Below, piece by piece: positions 16,904 through 24,970 of a DNA stretch of 64,000 bases. A program made the position numbers and the translations under genes. The number at the start of each line of letters is the position of its first letter. The stretch's first letter is position 1. The notes beneath the pieces were generated by a model. It saw nothing but the letters and a program-made list of their open reading frames with translations, was not told where the DNA came from and made no database searches. The stretch comes from Verrucomicrobiales bacterium (GTDB taxonomy: Bacteria > Verrucomicrobiota > Verrucomicrobiia > Verrucomicrobiales > DEV007): positions 1 to 64,000 of the forward strand of contig JARGNI010000009.1 in the NCBI GenBank assembly GCA_029213195.1, read 5' to 3'.

Positions 16904-18307
16904 ATGAAATTTCTACTGGCCCTCCTCTCGTCTTTCATCGTGTTCTCGTCTTCTGCTGCGGAGAAACCGAATATCATCTACATCCTGGCGGACGATCTCG
17001 GGATCAATGATTTCGGATGCTATGGGCAGAAGATCATGAAGACGCCCCGTATCGATGAGATGGCGGCAGAAGGGATGCAGTTCTTCAATCACTACTCCGG
17101 AAGCACGGTTTGCGCGCCGACCCGATCCTGCCTCATGACGGGTCAGCACACGGGGCGGACTCGGGTTCGTGGAAACGGCCCATCGCATTTGAAACCGAAC
17201 GATGTCACGGTCGCGGAGGTGCTCAAAGAAGCCGGATACGCTACGGCATTCGTGGGCAAATGGGGACTGGGTGAAGAGGGCACACCCGGCATACCTACTC
17301 GACAGGGATTCGACTTCTTTTTCGGCTACCTCAACCAGTCCCGCGCCCACCGCTTCTACCCGGACTTTGTCTGGCGCAACGATGAGAAGGAATTATATCC
17401 TGACAATCCAACCAAGCGGGAGACTTACATTCACGACCGTTTTACCGAAGAGAGCCTGAACTGGATCGAGGAGCAGAGCGAGAGCGATGCCCCCTTCTTT
17501 CTCTACCTCGCCTACACCCTTTCCCACGTCGACCTCGATGTCCCGCAAGACTCCATGGCACCCTACCTGGAAACCATCGAAGAAGACGGTCCCTACAAGA
17601 ACCCCAACTTCCCGAATCGGGGGTATCGGAACCACCCCACCCCACGAGCCTGCTTCGCCGGCATGACCTCTCGATTGGACCGGGACGTCGGCAGGATTCT
17701 CGACCTGGTCGACCGTCTCGGGATCTCCGAGAATACGCTGGTGATGTTCTCGAGCGACAACGGCCCGACTTCTGCCGGTGGCGCCGACCCGGAGTTCTTC
17801 GACGGAAACGGAAAGTATCGGGGAATCAAACGGGATCTCTACGAGGGCGGGATCCGCGTCCCTCTCCTCGCACGCTGGGCGGGCACCATCGAAGCCGGAT
17901 CCAAGAGTGATCACGTTTCCACGCACTGGGATCTCATGGCTACGGTGGCCGAGTTGGCTGAGACCACTCCCCCGGCTGAGCACTCCGGCATTTCGTTCGT
18001 TCCCACTCTCCTTGGTAGCAAAGAACAGGAAACCCATGACTACCTCTATTGGGAGTTCTATGAGCGGGGCGGAAAACAGGCGATTCGCAAGGGAGATCTC
18101 AAGGCCGTTCGACTCAACCGGATCAAGACCGGACCCGAAGGCCCCTGGGAAATCTACGACCTGTCCTCCGATCCCAGCGAAGAAGAGAATCTTGCTGCCC
18201 GACGACCTGAACTGCAAGCCGTCTTCCACAAGATCGCCAGGGAAGCCGCGACCGAGAATGAGTTCTTCAGCTGGAACGCACGGGCTCAGAAGAAAAAGAA
18301 GAAGTGA
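16904..18307 (+). CDS. Exported arylsulfatase-A-like sulfatase with Lys5 tail
   Basis: Protein of 467 residues with Sec signal MKFLLALLSSFIVFSSSAA. Metal-site Asp pair in YILADDLGIND (D30, D31), maturation motif C70-A-P-T-R74, active-site segment AFVGKWGLGEEG where the usual His of GKWHLG is replaced by Gly, and FSSDNGPTSAGGADP (about 285). The loss of that His in the GKWHLG motif is unusual and may shift substrate choice or weaken activity. The C-terminus is AQKKKKK. It is the third of three plus-strand sulfatases; it then converges with the arsJ gene across 63 bp. Confidence 0.92.
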   Translation: MKFLLALLSSFIVFSSSAAEKPNIIYILADDLGINDFGCYGQKIMKTPRIDEMAAEGMQFFNHYSGSTVCAPTRSCLMTGQHTGRTRVRGNGPSHLKPNDVTVAEVLKEAGYATAFVGKWGLGEEGTPGIPTRQGFDFFFGYLNQSRAHRFYPDFVWRNDEKELYPDNPTKRETYIHDRFTEESLNWIEEQSESDAPFFLYLAYTLSHVDLDVPQDSMAPYLETIEEDGPYKNPNFPNRGYRNHPTPRACFAGMTSRLDRDVGRILDLVDRLGISENTLVMFSSDNGPTSAGGADPEFFDGNGKYRGIKRDLYEGGIRVPLLARWAGTIEAGSKSDHVSTHWDLMATVAELAETTPPAEHSGISFVPTLLGSKEQETHDYLYWEFYERGGKQAIRKGDLKAVRLNRIKTGPEGPWEIYDLSSDPSEEENLAARRPELQAVFHKIAREAATENEFFSWNARAQKKKKK

Positions 18308-18370
18308 GATCCCTGCAGGAACTTTCTACCAATCTATCCGGAAGCCCGCACTCCATCCGGCATCCGAACC

Positions 18371-19621
18371 CTACGCCGGAGCCACTTCGGTCGGCACCTC
18401 CCGGGGTTTTCTCGGGAGAGCGATGGTGATCAACACTGCCGTGAGGACCAACCCAGCACTGGTCCAGAGACATCCCGCCAATCCCGTTTTCAGATACATC
18501 ACTCCGGAGAGGAGGGTGCCGACGAGTCGTCCGCAAGCATTCGCCATGTAGTAGAATCCGACGTTGAGCGCGACCTTATCGGAGTCGGTGTAGGCAAGAA
18601 TGAGGTAGGAGTGCACCGATGAGTTCACGGCAAACACGATCCCGAACACGGCCAACCCAACCAGGATCGCGATGGTCGGATGAAAATCGAACTCCACCGC
18701 TGCCGCGATCCCTGCGGCAACGAAAGCCAGCGCAATGCCCCAGAGGAGCGCGCCCTTCGCCGCCGATTCGATCTCAGCTCCCACCTTGCGACGAATGAAG
18801 GAAGGGGCCGCCGCCTGGACGATCCCGTATCCAATTACCCAGGCTGCCATGAACGCGCCGGTCTCCCAGAAGGTCCACTCGAGTACTTCGGTCAGGAAAA
18901 TGGGAAGCCCGACGACGAACCAGACATCCCGAGATCCGAAGAGAAAGAATCGGGCCGCCGAGAGGAGGTTGATCTCTCGACTCTTCGCGAAGAGCTTGGA
19001 AAATTTGACCTTCTCCCTGGTCTTCCCCATGTCACCTTTCAGCAGGAAGAGAGAGACGATGAGGATCAGGAGGAGCGCTCCCGCCATCGCCCAGAGCGCG
19101 ACGGCAAACCCGAGCCAGGTGAGGAGAACCGCACCGAGAAAAAACCCGACGCCCTTGAGAGCATTCTTGGACCCGGTCAGGATCGCGACGAACTTGAAGA
19201 GGAGGCGTTCCGAGTTCGAGGACTCTTCCTTCGAAGGCACGAGGAGCTTGATCGCACTCTTCGAACTCATCTTCGTCAGGTCTTTCGCAATGCCCGAAAG
19301 TGCCTGCGATCCCATGACAAAGGCTACGGAGAGAACCGCTGTCCACCCTGGGTCAAGAAACGACAACATCGTCAGGGCAAAGATCTGGATCGTAAGCCCG
19401 GCAAACAAGGTTGCCTTGAGCCCGACTCGCGAGCCGACCCATCCTCCAAGAAGATTCGTCAGAATCCCGCAGAATTCATAGAGCAGGAAGAGAAAGGCAA
19501 TCTGAACCGGCGAGTAGCCCAACTCGTGAAAGTGCAGGAGCACCAGCATCCGCAAGGCCCCATCCGTGATCGTAAACCCCCAGTAGGCGGTCGTGACGAG
19601 AGAATAGTCGCGGACATTCAT
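18371..19621 (-). CDS. arsJ: ArsJ-type MFS exporter of 1-arseno-3-phosphoglycerate
   Basis: Protein of 416 residues with about 12 hydrophobic segments and no signal peptide, so an inner-membrane MFS transporter. The opening MNVRDYSLVTTAYWGFTITDG, the region SGIAKDLTKMSSKSAIK and the motif SRDVWFVVGLPIFL are those I associate with ArsJ. The stronger argument is context: it is the last gene of an arsR-GAPDH-arsJ set on the minus strand, 27 bp after GAPDH. Known role of this pair: GAPDH uses arsenate in place of phosphate to make unstable 1-arseno-3-phosphoglycerate, ArsJ exports it, and it decays outside to arsenate. The result is arsenate efflux without arsenate reduction. No arsC, arsB or acr3 gene is seen nearby. 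Confidence 0.9.
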   Translation of the reverse strand: MNVRDYSLVTTAYWGFTITDGALRMLVLLHFHELGYSPVQIAFLFLLYEFCGILTNLLGGWVGSRVGLKATLFAGLTIQIFALTMLSFLDPGWTAVLSVAFVMGSQALSGIAKDLTKMSSKSAIKLLVPSKEESSNSERLLFKFVAILTGSKNALKGVGFFLGAVLLTWLGFAVALWAMAGALLLILIVSLFLLKGDMGKTREKVKFSKLFAKSREINLLSAARFFLFGSRDVWFVVGLPIFLTEVLEWTFWETGAFMAAWVIGYGIVQAAAPSFIRRKVGAEIESAAKGALLWGIALAFVAAGIAAAVEFDFHPTIAILVGLAVFGIVFAVNSSVHSYLILAYTDSDKVALNVGFYYMANACGRLVGTLLSGVMYLKTGLAGCLWTSAGLVLTAVLITIALPRKPREVPTEVAPA

Positions 19622-19648
19622 GACAAAGGTCGCAAAACAGGATCAAGT

Positions 19649-20665
19649 CTATGCCTCGGGCAGGGAAGTGGCTACTTTCTCTACCAGGTCCATCATGCGA
19701 TTGGCGTAGCCCCACTCATTGTCATACCAGACCAGCAACTTCACCTGCGTTCCGTCGACGACCATGGTGGAAAGTCCATCGACGATGCCAGAGCGGGGAT
19801 CGTTCAGGTAGTCGGTTGAGACGAGAGGACGATCCTCGTAACCGAGGATACCAGCCAGGTTTCCCTCGGACGCCTCTCGCAATTTCGCATTGATCTCCTC
19901 GACACTCGTTTCTCGCTTCACTTCGAAGACGCAATCGGTCAGGGAGGCATTGAGCAACGGAACCCGCACCGCGACTCCATTCAGTTTCCCTTTGAGATCC
20001 GGATAAATCATCGTGATCGCCTTTGCCGATCCGGTCGTCGTCGGGATGAGAGAATTGAGCGCCGAACGCGCACGACGGAAATCCTTGTGAGGCGCATCGA
20101 CGATGACTTGGGTGTTGGTGACATCGTGAATCGTGGTCATGAGACCGTGCTCAATCCCGAATTCTTCGTGAATGACTTTCACAACAGGAGCAATGCAATT
20201 TGTCGTGCAGGAGGCCGCGGTGACGAGATCGTGCACGTTTGGATCGTAGAGATCGTCATTGCAGCCCATGACGATGTTCAACGCACCCTCTTTGACCGGA
20301 GCAGCAACCACCACCTTGCGGGCACCACCATCGAAGTGCGGTTGGATGGACCCCGGAGTTCGGAACGCACCCGAGCTCTCCACGACGATATCGACTCCCA
20401 TTCCCGCCCAGTCGATGGCACCGGGATCGGCATGCTCGCTGTAGGTGATGCGCTTCCCTTCCACCGTGAAGTGATCCTCACCTCCCTCGATCTCTCGATC
20501 CCATCGTCCATGGACGGTATCGAATTCGAGCAGGTGCGCGGCCAGTGCCGCTCCGCCTTTCAGTTCATTTACATGGACGATTTCAAACTCGTCGCTGTCC
20601 CAGGCGGCTCGAAAACCGAGTCGCCCCATCCTGCCAAATCCGTTGATTCCAATTCGAATGCTCAT
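19649..20665 (-). CDS. gapdh (ars-linked): Glyceraldehyde-3-phosphate dehydrogenase of the arsenate-resistance operon
   Basis: Protein of 338 residues. The start at 20665 was chosen because the Rossmann motif [12 protein letters not shown] then sits at residues 6-17 as in the family; the longer frame to 20752 has no support. Catalytic C153 lies in ASCTTNC (151-157). The C-terminal segment SYDNEWGY-like reads [16 protein letters not shown], as in GAPDH. Reaction: oxidation of glyceraldehyde-3-phosphate with NAD and phosphate, or with arsenate here to give the ArsJ substrate. The position between arsR and arsJ marks it as the ars-dedicated copy; the housekeeping GAPDH should lie elsewhere. It follows arsR by 29 bp and precedes arsJ by 27 bp, so a single transcript is likely. 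Confidence 0.92.
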   Translation of the reverse strand: MSIRIGINGFGRMGRLGFRAAWDSDEFEIVHVNELKGGAALAAHLLEFDTVHGRWDREIEGGEDHFTVEGKRITYSEHADPGAIDWAGMGVDIVVESSGAFRTPGSIQPHFDGGARKVVVAAPVKEGALNIVMGCNDDLYDPNVHDLVTAASCTTNCIAPVVKVIHEEFGIEHGLMTTIHDVTNTQVIVDAPHKDFRRARSALNSLIPTTTGSAKAITMIYPDLKGKLNGVAVRVPLLNASLTDCVFEVKRETSVEEINAKLREASEGNLAGILGYEDRPLVSTDYLNDPRSGIVDGLSTMVVDGTQVKLLVWYDNEWGYANRMMDLVEKVATSLPEA

Positions 20666-20694
20666 GGTCTTGTTCTCAGTAAAATTCGTGGAAA

Positions 20695-21045
20695 TCAGGA
20701 AGCGCATTCCTGCGGAGTGCAGGAGTCCTCGGCACAAGGCTCCGGGAGGCAAAGATCGGGACGGCCCTGGCAGCAGTCTTCCATCAGGAACTGCATGAGA
20801 ACCCGCATCCGTTCTGTCCGAAGTCGATAGATGATCGAACGCCCCTCCCGCTCGGCATCGACCAGCTCAGCGTGATTCAATTCCTTGAGATGAAAGGACA
20901 AGGTGTTCTTCGGGATACCGAGCGCTCGGGACAAATCCCCCGCACACATCCCTTCTTTTCCCGCTTTCACGAGAAGACGGAACACCTGCAGGCGGACAGG
21001 CTGGGCAAGCGAGTTCAAAACGGTGACGGCATCACTGATTTCCAT
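20695..21045 (-). CDS. arsR: ArsR-type As(III)-sensing repressor
   Basis: Protein of 116 residues. The winged helix-turn-helix DNA-binding domain covers about 10-80 ([21 protein letters not shown] is the recognition region). The usual alpha3 CVC metal site is absent; only C34 occurs there. Cysteines cluster in the C-terminal tail: C91-C92, C99, C104, C109 and C114. A CC plus nearby Cys at the C-terminus is the As(III) site in the Acidithiobacillus-type ArsR, so this repressor should sense trivalent arsenic by that site. Three further Cys add to the usual set. It should repress its own operon with GAPDH and arsJ. The ATG at 21045 overlaps an inverted repeat. Confidence 0.9.
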   Translation of the reverse strand: MEISDAVTVLNSLAQPVRLQVFRLLVKAGKEGMCAGDLSRALGIPKNTLSFHLKELNHAELVDAEREGRSIIYRLRTERMRVLMQFLMEDCCQGRPDLCLPEPCAEDSCTPQECAS

Positions 21046-21067
21046 AGTTCCAGAACCATTGAACTAT
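21044..21067 (-). promoter_or_regulatory. Candidate ArsR operator overlapping the arsR start codon
   Basis: A perfect 7-bp inverted repeat, ATAGTTC (21044-21050) and GAACTAT (21061-21067), with a 10-bp spacer that also contains a GAAC half-site. It overlaps the first bases of arsR and its ribosome binding region. The place, symmetry and half-site length fit autoregulation. No binding data exist here. Confidence 0.55.
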
Positions 21068-21259
21068 TAGGAAAAGAATCAACTCGAATCATGGATTTGG
21101 GAGGTAACAGTTTCGTCACTCGTCTGCCTCTTCACAAAAAGCCGAGGCTGCGAATCTCTCACCGGAAGCGGCATTCCGGAAGCTAAGTTATCCACGCTCC
21201 AGAGCCTCCGTCAGCTCATTCACATCGGAGACGAGCTCATTGGCTCCCGCTTCCAGCAT

Positions 21260-21838
21260 TTACTCATCCGTCCCATAGCCCCACCTCACGCCGACGGTAG
21301 CGAGGTCGTTGAGGCGGCCAGCGCGCATATCGAAAGCGGTGTCCCCAATCATGACACCTGCGCCTCGGGGCAGGTCATGAATCTCGGAAAAGTGAGCGAT
21401 CAACTCTGCCTTGTCGACGAAGCGCCCATCGAGCTCGGCTCCGTAGATCTCCTCAAAGTGATGATCCAGTTGGAAATGAGTCAGGATCTCCCTTGCCATT
21501 CCCCTGGGTTTTCCGGTTGCCACGAAGAGCCGGTATCCCTCTTCACAAAATCGCTCGAGGAGTTCGCGCATCCCGGAATAAACATCGGCTTCGAACTTAC
21601 CTCCCCGGTTGAGCCGCTCGCGGTAGAGCTCGACCGCTCTCTCCGTTCGGATCGGATTCGAATCTCCGAGGAGGATCTCGAAAGTCCCTCGGAGCGGAGG
21701 TCCTATGAAAGGAGTCAATTCGTCATGTTCTCGGAGCGGTTCGCCCAATGCCTCCAGGGCATAATCCATGCTCGCAAGGAAGCCAGGTTTCGGGTCGGTG
21801 ATCGTCCCGTCGAGATCGAAGAGGAGAAAGGGTTTCAA
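21260..21838 (-). CDS. HAD-superfamily phosphatase, phosphoglycolate-phosphatase-like, truncated by an in-frame TAA
   Basis: The frame gives 192 residues. Motif I is FDLDGT (D8, D10), motif II is FVATGKPRG, the motif III Lys lies near DKAELI, and motif IV is VMIGDTAFDMRAG. The cap domain spans about 15-85. It would remove phosphate from a small sugar phosphate or phosphoglycolate in the cytoplasm. The TAA at 21260-21262 ends it inside the conserved C-terminal stretch (WGYG). The same frame continues without a shift from ATG at 21259 down to TAA at 21188-21190 (23 codons, starting MLEAGANELVSDVNEL). That is exactly the tail HAD proteins of this type have. It follows arsR on the same strand by about 215 bp. 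The truncated product may lack a final helix; function is uncertain. Confidence 0.8.
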   Translation of the reverse strand: MKPFLLFDLDGTITDPKPGFLASMDYALEALGEPLREHDELTPFIGPPLRGTFEILLGDSNPIRTERAVELYRERLNRGGKFEADVYSGMRELLERFCEEGYRLFVATGKPRGMAREILTHFQLDHHFEEIYGAELDGRFVDKAELIAHFSEIHDLPRGAGVMIGDTAFDMRAGRLNDLATVGVRWGYGTDE

Positions 21839-21936
21839 AATGAAGAGAAAGCTGGCCGTGACCTAAGCCCGAGACCTAACCCGGTTTGGTCTCGGATTCA
21901 ACAGGGTTACCTGCCGCTTCGCTCAGCCAATCATTT

Positions 21937-22950
21937 TCACTGCTCGATCAACTCGAGCATCGCCTCGGCCATCGCTTCCCCGATCAGCCAATGGGACTCG
22001 CCATTGTGCTTCCAGTGATACCCGAAATTCGATGGGGATTTCTCTCTCGGACGATCGAAGTCTCTTGTCTCCACTGCCGCGACCGTTCCCGCGAGATCTG
22101 GATACTTCTTCGGGTCGGCGATGGATAGTTGCATATCGGCCAGTTGAGCCCGGATGCCGCCGTCCTTGCCATCCTTGGGCCAACCGATCATTCCAGTATT
22201 GGCGATCACAAAGCGAAGCTCGGGCGCATTGAGATCCTTGCGAACATCGTGAATCAGGTTCTCCAGATTCTGCCCATACTCTTCCACCATCTCCTTGCTC
22301 CCCCCGTCGTTCCACCCCTGGTGCCAACCGAAGCCGACCAACTCGGGCGTGTATCCTTTGAGGTCTGGGAATTCGTCTTCGAAGTTCGCCAGCACCGTCT
22401 TGATAATCTCGATCATCTCCCGATAGTAGGCTCCAGGTTCGCGCTTTCCTTTTCCGAGCTCGGTGTCGCCGGAACTGGGAGGGCGGAAGTCGACGCCAAG
22501 GTCCTTCCCACCCCACGCCGTCTTGATGAGGAGAACAGGTTCGGAAACGGCACTGCCGATGACATGCCCGAAGGCGTATTCCGGACCGATCCAGTTTCCC
22601 TTTCCAAAGCCCGGAGCGAGAGCGCCCTTCTCAACTCCCTTCTCGTAGGTGAAGTGGATAAAAACGTCATCGCGAACGAGCCATTTCCCCTCGGCATCCA
22701 CGATGGGCATTTTCCCATTCGGTCCAAATTTCTCCGGCTGCTCCCCGATGAGCCAACGCATCGAGCCGATACCACCCTCGATCTCCTTGCCGCTTCCCTC
22801 GGGATCGAAGCCCATTTCCATTTTCCCATGCCCCACCATGTTGGATTGTCCGGCGAGAATGAACACCTTGAGTTCCTTGGCACCCGCCAGAGAAGCGGTG
22901 AACAAAGCGGGGACCAGAAGCCATCGAGAGAAGCGGAGGAAGAAATGCAT
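21937..22950 (-). CDS. Exported SGNH/GQSNM acetylesterase (sialate-O-acetylesterase-like, SASA domain)
   Basis: Protein of 337 residues with Sec signal MHFFLRFSRWLLVPALFTAS. The nucleophile motif is LAGQSNMVGHG, with S36. A second active-site region, VGFGWHQGWNDGG (about 235), holds the His and Asp expected for the family, and KTAWGGKDLG (about 145) gives oxyanion Gly. SASA-domain proteins cleave O-acetyl groups from sugars, and CE6 members from xylan. The setting among sulfatases and esterases suggests polysaccharide deacetylation in the periplasm. It lies 98 bp upstream, on the minus strand, of the HAD gene and is divergent from the small NTF2-like gene at 23053. Confidence 0.85.
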   Translation of the reverse strand: MHFFLRFSRWLLVPALFTASLAGAKELKVFILAGQSNMVGHGKMEMGFDPEGSGKEIEGGIGSMRWLIGEQPEKFGPNGKMPIVDAEGKWLVRDDVFIHFTYEKGVEKGALAPGFGKGNWIGPEYAFGHVIGSAVSEPVLLIKTAWGGKDLGVDFRPPSSGDTELGKGKREPGAYYREMIEIIKTVLANFEDEFPDLKGYTPELVGFGWHQGWNDGGSKEMVEEYGQNLENLIHDVRKDLNAPELRFVIANTGMIGWPKDGKDGGIRAQLADMQLSIADPKKYPDLAGTVAAVETRDFDRPREKSPSNFGYHWKHNGESHWLIGEAMAEAMLELIEQ

Positions 22951-23052
22951 GACCCGATCATGCCTGACCGAGATGATTCGATCAAGCCCAGCCCGCTCAC
23001 AAAGTACAATCTATGTTCTGGATTCGAGAAAAGCTTTCGCTAGCATCTCGGG

Positions 23053-23565
23053 ATGAAGAAGCCCTGGAGCCTCCTGTTTTTCGCCCTTCTCGCCGCCGGC
23101 TGGGGACTTGCCTGCGTCTCTGCCGAGGAGGCCGAATCTTCCACTCGACTCGCGGAGTTGGATGCCTACTGGCAGGAAGTCTCTCGAGCCGTACGCGAAG
23201 GCGACTTCGCAGCCTACCGTGCGACCTGTCATCCCGAGGCAGTCCTGGTGTCAGGAAAATCGGAGAAAAGCTATCCCCTCTCCCAGGCCCTGGCGCGTTG
23301 GCAGAAGGAATTCGACGCGACCCGGGATGGCACCATGCAAGCCGACGTCGAGTTCCGGTTTTCCCAGCGATTCGGAGATCCGGCGACCGCGCACGAGACT
23401 GGGATCTTCCGCTATTCGGCAACCAAGGAAGCGAAGGAAACGACCGTGGAATACATCCACTTCGTGGCCCTGCTGATCAAGAAAGCCGACGGCTGGAAAA
23501 TCCTGATGGAGCACCAGGCTCGTCCGGCGACTCAAGAGGAGTGGGAGGCTTTGGCGAAAGACTGA
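23053..23565 (+). CDS. Exported SnoaL/NTF2-like (DUF4440-type) small protein
   Basis: Protein of 170 residues with a Sec signal (MKKPWSLLFFALLAAGWGLACVSA). The mature part begins with an N-terminal helix (LAELDAYWQEVSRAVREGDF), followed by ATCHPEAVLVSG and a beta-rich half closing with VALLIKKADGWKILMEHQARPA. This is the cone-shaped NTF2-like layout of DUF4440 proteins, which bind or isomerise small ligands. No catalytic residue can be assigned. It ends 18 bp from the convergent DUF1552 gene. Function unknown. Confidence 0.75.
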   Translation: MKKPWSLLFFALLAAGWGLACVSAEEAESSTRLAELDAYWQEVSRAVREGDFAAYRATCHPEAVLVSGKSEKSYPLSQALARWQKEFDATRDGTMQADVEFRFSQRFGDPATAHETGIFRYSATKEAKETTVEYIHFVALLIKKADGWKILMEHQARPATQEEWEALAKD

Positions 23566-23583
23566 ATCCCGGTCCAACCAGAC

Positions 23584-24966
23584 CTATCCCATGAACTGCT
23601 GAATCGGGCCGGTCTGGTCCAGCTTCTTGCGGGCCATTTCGAGATCGAGATCGCCGTAGTGCTCGATCGGGTTCCCGTGCGCATTGAGCAGGGTGGTATA
23701 CCAGTTACCGAGAGTCTTGTGTCCTTCGTTCCCAAGAAATGGCAGGCGAATGTAGCGCCCCGCAATATCCAGGTTGCAGTTATCGCCTGACAGGATGACA
23801 AAGGGCGACTCGAGACCGATGCCGTGATGGGTTTCCCCGTTCTCCGGGAAGTACATGATCATCGTGTTGTCGAACATCGTACAGTTTCCTTCGGGAACTT
23901 TCTTGAGCTCGTTCACCATGGTGCGGATCTGGTTGACGTGACTGATCCGAATCTGTTCCCGCGTCTTCCATGCGGGAACTCCTCCAAAGGCTTCGTCGTG
24001 TCCCAGGGGGTGAATTCCGACCCGGTCCGTTTCATTGCCAGGGAGCCCCGTGATCGGTGTACCCAGGTCGTCGATGGTATAGGTGACGACATTGGTCAGA
24101 CCTGCTTTCAACGCCGCGATGAGAACATCGGTCATCGCCGCCTGCTTCTCCGGGGTGCTTGCGTTGGCTCCGCCGTTGTCATGAACAGGGTCAAGTTCGG
24201 GCAGGTACTGGGCGAGCGAGCCGGATAGCTCGATGAGCTTCTTGTTGCGCTCGCGAATCGACTCGATCGACTCGATTTGAATCTCCTGGCGTTTCTTCTC
24301 GTGTCCCTCGATTCCGCTGACCTTGAGCCATTCCCGACTCTGCAGAAACGACAGCATGTCGTTGTCCGAATTGACAGCTTCGGGATTCAGGACCGACTTG
24401 AACAACTCGCTGCGTGCCGTATCCGGATCCGCATAGCAATAGTTCCGGGTCTGGGGAGCCGGGGCCGAGTAGCCCGAGACGATTCCAGCCCTTCCCTGGG
24501 CAAAGGAGAGCTCGACGTGACCGAAGGGAGAAGGAAAGAGCTTCGCCAGCTCGAAATCAATCGTCGTTCGCTTGATCGCGCTGAGGGTGTTCCGATTCGA
24601 CTTGAAACAGCCCATGACCGAAGAAAACGAGTAGTGCACGTTCTCACTCATCTTCGCCGAGAGCCCTTGGAGAATCGTCATGTTCTCCTTGTGATCGTCA
24701 AGACCTCGCAGCCACTTGGGCAACTCGTGTCCATCCAGGTCCACCTCGAGCGGTTGCTTCTCCTTATCGAGGGCTTTTTCCTTCTCGGAGAAATCGAGAA
24801 GAGCAGTTTCGAGAGGTCGAATTCCGCTCGACTTCCGGATGAAGATAAAGCGCTTCGGATTCCCCAGGCTCCCCGCGGCAGCAAAGGACTGGTGGAAGGA
24901 GGGTGCCAGGGCCATGGCTCCGGCACCCAGTCCGGCGGTTTTCAAAAAGTGTCTTCGGTCGGTCAT
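23584..24966 (-). CDS. DUF1552 family exported protein (Tat)
   Basis: Protein of 460 residues starting MTDRRHFLKTAGLGAGAMAL, a twin-arginine signal. It then follows the DUF1552 pattern: FIFIRKSSGIRPLE, a middle with GLSAKMSENVHYSFSS, and the conserved closing GDNCNLDIAGRYIRLPF...NAHGNPIEHYGD. Function unknown; the family always seems to sit next to large DUF1592/DUF1588/DUF1585 cytochromes in PVC bacteria. That partner is here, 4 bp upstream. The exported protein may be the catalytic or docking part whose electrons pass to the haem partner (inference). The predicted fold is alkaline-phosphatase-like in related DUF1501 proteins, but whether that holds for DUF1552 cannot be seen from the sequence. 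Confidence 0.88.
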   Translation of the reverse strand: MTDRRHFLKTAGLGAGAMALAPSFHQSFAAAGSLGNPKRFIFIRKSSGIRPLETALLDFSEKEKALDKEKQPLEVDLDGHELPKWLRGLDDHKENMTILQGLSAKMSENVHYSFSSVMGCFKSNRNTLSAIKRTTIDFELAKLFPSPFGHVELSFAQGRAGIVSGYSAPAPQTRNYCYADPDTARSELFKSVLNPEAVNSDNDMLSFLQSREWLKVSGIEGHEKKRQEIQIESIESIRERNKKLIELSGSLAQYLPELDPVHDNGGANASTPEKQAAMTDVLIAALKAGLTNVVTYTIDDLGTPITGLPGNETDRVGIHPLGHDEAFGGVPAWKTREQIRISHVNQIRTMVNELKKVPEGNCTMFDNTMIMYFPENGETHHGIGLESPFVILSGDNCNLDIAGRYIRLPFLGNEGHKTLGNWYTTLLNAHGNPIEHYGDLDLEMARKKLDQTGPIQQFMG

Positions 24967-24970
24967 GGGA

